From Chamaecrista fasciculata (taxonomy: Eukaryota > Streptophyta > Magnoliopsida > Fabales > Fabaceae): 64,000 nt of DNA. The first letter of the stretch is position 1. Each line of letters opens with the position of its first letter. Below, piece after piece: positions 58,186-64,000 of this stretch. The notes below the pieces were generated by a model. It was not told where the DNA came from. It worked only from the letters and a program-made list of their open reading frames with translations, and searched no databases. The DNA is taken from positions 1 through 64,000 of the forward strand of contig QANZ01028622.1 in the NCBI GenBank assembly GCA_003254925.1, read 5' to 3'. The position numbers and the translations under genes are program-made.

Positions 58186-61148
58186 CTACTTTGAAGCTGA
58201 GTTATTTGCCTGAGGAAGCCTCTTTTTACGCCACGTCCAATAGTTGGCTCTGATTGGATCAACGCGTTCCAGGATTAAACAAACAGTTCTTGCTAAATGT
58301 GTATCATCTTCGTCTAAATCCGCGGTTTTTAAAGCATCCACAGCATCTCTGAAGTCTTGGTTAGGTTGGAAATCATGGCAGAGAAGATCCAAAAGGGTGC
58401 TCAATGCAAAAACATAGTTTTGTTTTGAGCGCAAAACCTTTAGACAAACTGAAGAAACTTGAGGGTCATTCACCCACGAGGTGGTTTCGCCTTTGTATAG
58501 TCCCCGAAGATATCTCCATGGGCTTTCATTCTCAGGGTAGGCCAAAATGGCTTCAACAGTGTAAAGTACTTCAGATTCTCTCATGGCTTCTAGGCCACCT
58601 AAGGTGGGAGATCTTGTTATGACAAAATATCTCTGTCACAAAGATTGTAAGTTAATCTTCAGGATTACAATAAAATAATGATTCAATTGAGCTACTTCAA
58701 TATTACTAATACCCAAGAAATTAATTTGAAGACACTGAACTGCAAACCACTTAAGATATTATTGTTCTTTTGTTTACCTAAAAGAGAACACTGACCTATG
58801 GTCGCAAATTGGTTAGACTTCTAGATACACAAAGACGGAACTACAAGAACATACTAAAAGGTAGTCCTTTTTTCAATAGAATTCAGGAAAGTAATATAAG
58901 ACATGCATGAGTATATCTGTAAGCGTTTGATCTCAAACAAAACATGAGATCAAACAAATAACTTGAGCAATTATATCATTTCAGGAATTATCATATAGCT
59001 TGAGCCTCAGGATTTGTTTCTTTCACTTGTGCCAAGATCATACATGCAGTACAGATTGCATACCTGATTCCAAGCAGAATTGTTAAAAATATCTTCTTTG
59101 AGAAGCTCACTACAATAGTCAAGTTCATATTCCCATCCTCCCAGTGCCTGAAGAACCCACTGACTCAAGGAAAAAAGGAACATATAAGAATAAACGGCAA
59201 ACCAAAATTTTAAGTTTCATTACCAATCTAAATACTTGAGTTCAAAAAAATGTATAAAAATATATTCAATAAGTAAGCTGAGAAAAAATATCCAAAGGAA
59301 AACTTGTCTGACATATTTTGATTCGTGGGGCTGATGGGAGAAACAAACATTACCTGTCGATGAGACCATGCATGGTAATGTTTAGCGTCAACAGACAATA
59401 TCTTCTTGGTGAATTCAAGTTCCTTGTCTAAAACTTCAGGTCCTAATTTATCAGCAACCCATCGTCTATGATGCCTACAAACATCTGTCATCAAGATCCA
59501 TGCAATGATGTGTGGATTGCAGATAAAAGTAGTTAAAAGATTTTCAATGCACTTAGAGAATGCCAGAAGGTAAGATGAGCTGAATGCATGCAGAATATGT
59601 AAGAAACGACTACTACATAAGCAACAGAATAATATAACGAACTGAACATGTATTCACGCTCAAAATGTTTTTCTGCAACTTAAATGTCACGTTTGTATGA
59701 ACAAAGAAGCATGTCCTATATAAATTCAGAAGGAGATCCACTGAAGCTGAAGTGCCAAGGAAAGATGGAGGGAGGGAAAGGGAGAGGGTTTTAAGAATGG
59801 GATCAGATCCAGTGATCCACCATATGTTTTGACACTTCACACACTTTAGGAGTTCCTCACTTCAAAAATCTCCTCCCATATAATTCCACAAGGGAAGTAA
59901 TATAAGGAATTCAGATGATGATCTGACTAGCAGACTAGCAGCATCTGCAGGTAATTGGACACTTCACATCAAGTTTATAATATTACAGTTTAATTACTAA
60001 AGCTCAATGTAACAAAAGAAAAGCATCATGATAATTTGTGTAGTGATGGGTAAACATAGAGTACATTTGACATCTCCCAGTGGAACCGATTAAGAATGAG
60101 TCACATTTGTCATTCCGGAGAAGGGAGAATAACTGTTTTAGGCTATCAACCACATCTATTTCACGAGGAAGCAGGGGACGGGAAATATTTTGCAAATATT
60201 CACTCCTTCTATAAATAAATATTAGACCTCATCTATAATCAACCCATTACTAATATAAAAATACATCAAGGTTAAAACAAATCCCGAAACAAAAACTAAA
60301 TGTCATGGGATACAGAGTTCAAGTGTTCCTTGGACACAAATCTTCCATTTTCAGCAACTTAAAAGTATGAAAACCAAATGCATACATGTGAATTTGTCCT
60401 GTCACTAAAAAATGACACAGCTATGTAAAACTTTTCATATTATACCCGACTTTTTGCACGAACACAAAGGCGCGTAGTCAAGCGCAATGCGCACAAAAAA
60501 GGCACTAAAGTTCAGTTTCAAATAATTATGGTGACAACACAATCAATTGCAACTGGAGTTGCAATAAACAAGGTGGATTTACAATGTGAATTTTACATAA
60601 ATTAGTCACCTTTATCCATCTATTATTCAAAAACAAGAATCCAGGACAGATAAAACAATTTTTTTTTTTAAAGCAAAGGTTTCTCTTAACTTACCACATC
60701 TGGTAATTTTTGGAATTTCCCTTGGATATACGCTCAACATAATCGAGTTCACTATGAAGATCATCATTCAGTGACTCGAGTAATAAACGCCGGAAATGCC
60801 ACACCTACAGATTAAATAGAAATAATCAGTTCGATCCAAAACATAAAAAGTTGTAATCAAGCAGAGATTGTACTAGAGAATAGAGAGAGTATACAATACA
60901 ATACATACAGTGTAATTGCCAGGATTCATGTGAATGGCTTCGGCGGTGAGGGCTAGGGCACGAGGAGATCGCTCATCGGCGAGATAGACGGCTCGGAAGT
61001 AATCCATAACTTCTGTGAACTCTTGTGTGTAGGCAATCGGCACGACGGGATTAGGGCCATCGTCTTGCGGAATCGGAGTGACGTCAGACCATTCCGGTCT
61101 CTGGCTCAGTGGTACACGGTGGTGCTCTTCGTCGTTATCGGATTCCAT
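58186..61148 (-). CDS. FTA: Alpha subunit shared by protein farnesyltransferase and geranylgeranyltransferase type I
   Basis: Five exons on the minus strand join to 337 residues: 61148-60909, 60804-60695, 59474-59354, 59159-59064, 58632-58186. The start [20 protein letters not shown] precedes the VPIAYTQEF motif of the family. Tandem helical prenyltransferase-alpha repeats follow with the usual Trp/Arg signatures: VWHFRRLLL (about 81), [11 protein letters not shown] (about 117), HAWSHRQWVL (about 152), SAWNQRYFVI (about 185) and SPWRYLRGL. Known of the family: this subunit pairs with either FTB or GGT-I beta to attach farnesyl or geranylgeranyl groups to CaaX cysteines; the plant mutant is pluripetala. 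The length fits (Arabidopsis 326). A TATA box lies about 75-85 bp upstream of the ATG. Confidence 0.95.
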
Positions 61149-61221
61149 CGTCGTCGTCTTCTTCGAGAATCTTCACTGTCACTTTACTGAGTGATCGAGT
61201 CCAAACTTGAATGAATGGCAA

Positions 61222-61231
61222 TCTATATATA
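61222..61231 (-). promoter_or_regulatory. TATA box of the FTA gene
   Basis: On the minus strand TATATATAGAT lies 75-85 bases upstream of the start codon, leaving room for a leader of about 45-50 bases if transcription starts 30 bases on. The foldback element at 61232 abuts it directly. Confidence 0.5.
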
Positions 61232-61764
61232 GGTTAAAGAGTCATTCTCGTCCTAAATGTATGTTGTTCATTTTGGTATATTAGGTTTCAAAATATTTAA
61301 ATTGGTCCTAAATGTTTCCAAAATGTTTCATTTTGGTCTCAACTATTGAATATGGCTTGCTTCATGTTCAAACGTGATGAGTTTAGAGCTACATATTATT
61401 CTCCAAGAGTACTTTCTCTATCCAATTGGAGCCGTCGGCAAACGAGGTCAAATCGATCCTAAAAGTAGACTTCTCGTTTCATGGTCAAATAAGCAAAGTT
61501 GATCATATTTCTCTCGTTTCAAATTCGAATGCGACGAATTTAGAGCTACAAGTTCTTCTTACCAAAGTTCTTTGAACTTGAAATGAGAGACGAGAGAAAT
61601 ATCATCAAGTTTAATAGTTTGGGGCCAAAGTGAAACATTTTACCAACATTTAGGACCAAAATGAACCATTTTGCCAATATTTAGGACCAATTTAAATATT
61701 TTGAAACATAATGGACAAAATGAACATTATGGCATACATTTAGGACCAAAATGATCTTTTGACC
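61232..61764. mobile_element. Foldback MITE abutting the FTA TATA box
   Basis: The left end is GGTTAAAGAGTCATTCTCG and the right end is ATGATCTTTTGACC. TCCTAAATGTATG and CATACATTTAGGA also pair inside. ATCTATATATA and ATCTATATCTA flank it, like a slightly decayed 9-11-bp duplication. The interior carries GCCGTCGGCAAACGAGGTC, linking it to the subtype at 974-1748. Confidence 0.75.
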
Positions 61765-62984
61765 ATCTATATCTATATATATATATATATATGCTTTGGT
61801 CAGAAATGACAATCTATATGAAGATCTTGAGACTTTGTTTTTGTGTCGAGCTCAAAGGCTAAAGACGGGCAAGCCCACAACAAAAGTCTAAAGGTAAACA
61901 CACCAAAGTATTAAATTAACCTTTAACCTATGAATGTCTAAACTAAAACCTAATTTAGATTAAAATTTAACAAAAAATAACTTAAGGATCAAAATGAGAT
62001 TAACCTCATAGTTTGAAGACCACAATGACTATTAATTTTAAAATTATTACAAAAAAAAGTTTTGGCTACCCAATCTAGGTTTGAGTATATACTTGGCCCA
62101 TTGCAGTGAGTATAAATTTATTTGAGCTTAGACCTAGGTCCAAGTCCATTTACATAAAAGTTCATGGGCTTGAGCTTTGGTAACCCAAGCTTGGCCCATG
62201 AACAGGTCTAGGCACCACAAAACCGCAAATCCAACCATAACCAAGTGAAGAGGTTGCTGCCCATATGATAATTATGTCAGAATGAGTATTTAATTTGTGT
62301 AAATGACTCACTTTATCATATACTAGACCGGCTGAAATGTTAATATTTGCGATGAAAAAATTTATTTGGTTTTCATGATACATGTTTAGGGTATTAATAT
62401 GTACAGATTGTTTAGTAATTGATTGTGGTATGTTGAGTGACTTTATGGGTTTTGTGTTAAAAGTAAAGGCCTCCTAGTGAGAGAAAATATGTGAGAGAAA
62501 GTCTGAGAAAATTTTACTGCTTAACCTACCGTTTATCTTCCCAAATTTACTGTTTAACCTACTGTTTATCTTCCCAAAATTATCCTAAAATAGTACTTTT
62601 CCTGGATTTGTAAAACCAATATCTCCTATTGGGCAGTTGCTTTTGAACTTTTTACCAAAGATACTCTTTTTCTCTACGGTCATGTTTCCTTTCTAAACAA
62701 AAATCTCATGTGGCTATTGCTCTTGGTGGCATCTCCCTATTCGTGTACTTGTTCCTTTCTTCTTTTAGCTCTTTGGTCCCCCCCCCCCCCCTTATTCTAC
62801 TGTGGTTTGCCTTATTGAGAAGGCACGTGAACCTTTGTATGGCGCTTTTCAAACCATCCTTTTTTGTCAATACTAGCATGGAGATAACTTACTAACTCTT
62901 CCTAGACAGGGATCAATCATTAATCTCCATCCCCTCTTTCTCAAAACGTCATCAAACCAATGGTTCAACTGGGTACTAGCGTGT
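61765..62984. other. Intergenic stretch, no gene recognised
   Basis: Contents include a (TA)n tract, a loose GACCTAGGTCCAAGTCC palindrome near 62125, a doubled TTTAACCTACTGTTTATCTTCC phrase at 62520-62580, and a run of 14 C at 62778. The last 250 bases may belong to the LINE remnant that follows. Confidence 0.35.
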
Positions 62985-64000
62985 GTCATAGACAGCGAGG
63001 AGATGACGGACTTCAGACTCCAGTTTATCATCAAGGCCAACTAGTCTCTCAAAGGTGATGTATACGTGGTGGCAAAATATAAAAACTTTTTTATCCTGGA
63101 GTTCTGTAATGCGGAAGATCAGGTTTTTATGCTCACCTTTGGTCCTTGGTGCGTCCATAATAGGCTCATGGTCCTCACAAAGTGGAAGCCTGATCTCTCC
63201 ACTCAAGATATGTATGTTGAGAAGATAGCTACATGGTTCTGATTCAATAATGTTCCTGAAGATCTCCTTACCCAGGATACAACAAACTGTCTTGGGAAGC
63301 TAGTAGGGGACATCTATAGTCTGGACCCCTCCAACATCGGGAATTCTTTCAAGGATTTTTTGAGAGCCCAAGTCTTTTTTGATCCCTCCAAATCTATTCT
63401 TGCGGGCTTCTACTTTCCGAGACTAAATGGTGAACTTGCTTGGATCACATGTGAGTTGGAAATAGCTCAAAGGATTTGTAGAAGATGTGGTAGAGTGGGC
63501 CACATTGCCTCGGGGTGCAACTAGAGAGGGGAAAGAATCGTTGCCGAGGTGAGGAAGCTACTTGCAACCATTACCGATAAACTTCGGATTGCCAACTGGA
63601 AACAACTACAACAAGATATTCCAGAGCAACCACCAGTTCAGAGATCCTTCCGACCGTCGAAGAGGAAATCAACCAAGGTTGAAGAACTGAAAAACACATA
63701 GGGCTCACAATATGCAATAACCGAAATATACAACCCTCTTTCACCATCAAACATTATAAATGCAGAGATTGATATGCTATTTAGCTCGGATGATGAGATT
63801 GAAGACGAAGATTTCAATGCCACCATCTACCCATGCTCCTTTTACCTATCGGATGTTGATGTGGCCAACATGCAGATGGGTGGGGAGGGGTGTGCTCATG
63901 GCGGGGATGTGGCTAAATCATCCATGCGAAGATAGGAGTTGAATCACTTCGCATCAAACCAACTTAACCCAGATCATCTTTTTGCCATTGCAGAGGCCAA
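62985..64000 (+). mobile_element. Decayed L1-type LINE, ORF1 region, running off the window
   Basis: Read in one frame from about 63003 the sequence gives a DUF4283-like domain (VYVVAKYKNFFILEF, then FGPWCVHNRLMVLTKW, then a KPDLSTQDMYVEKIATWF segment) and then a CCHC zinc knuckle, CRRCGRVGHIASGC, near 63478-63520. That pair is typical of ORF1 of plant L1 LINEs. The frame has at least three stops, so it is not functional. Neither the reverse transcriptase ORF nor the 3' end is inside the window. Confidence 0.75.

Overview
The window looks like nuclear DNA of a flowering plant, most likely a eudicot. It is AT-rich, the genes have many introns, and all five protein genes are plant-type orthologues. 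The space between genes is packed with short non-autonomous DNA transposons. I cannot name the species. Uncalled bases lie at 9764, 18767 and 30342, and an 89-base gap at 53614-53702.

Layout. 1-4060: intergenic, mostly degenerate foldback elements. 4802-16088 (+): 19-exon EFR3-type membrane anchor gene (SEMI-ROLLED LEAF 2 / EFOP family). 16861-18766: near-perfect 177-bp tandem array ending at an N. 19440-29552 (+): ATAD2-type AAA ATPase with bromodomain (At1g05910-like), preceded by a leader with an intron and several tiny upstream ORFs. 31167-39006 (-): plant protein of unknown function ending in a double-stranded RNA-binding motif, with a remarkable block of three extra tandem exons. 39620-47248: repeat-rich intergenic region. 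47249-53346 (+): endonuclease III homologue NTH1. 53347-58185: nested MITEs and a BCS1-like AAA-ATPase pseudogene fragment. 58186-61148 (-): shared alpha subunit of protein farnesyltransferase and geranylgeranyltransferase I. 61232-64000: a foldback element in the promoter of that gene, then a decayed LINE ORF1 running off the window.

The five genes are unrelated housekeeping or regulatory genes (plasma-membrane lipid kinase anchoring, chromatin, probable RNA binding, base excision repair, protein prenylation). They are not a cluster. Every splice junction listed was checked for reading-frame continuity, and all five coding sequences close without a frame break.

Most notable observations: (1) in the dsRNA-binding-motif gene a ~220-bp segment (the end of one exon plus the start of its intron) is present four times in tandem, so that a coding CAG codon appears to have become a 3' splice site in each new copy, giving three phase-0 exons and three apparently new introns; (2) a superfamily of foldback elements built from short GGACCAAA / TTTGGTCC modules occurs at about 17-19 places, several with clean target-site duplications; (3) a 1.76-kb member carries inverted telomere-like tracts and gene-like internal sequence; (4) a GC-rich hAT MITE is nested in another foldback with an exact 8-bp target duplication; (5) two independent GC-AG introns and two NAGNAG acceptors. 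I found no CRISPR array, rRNA, tRNA gene or operon-like system, and nothing that looks like a wholly new biochemical pathway.
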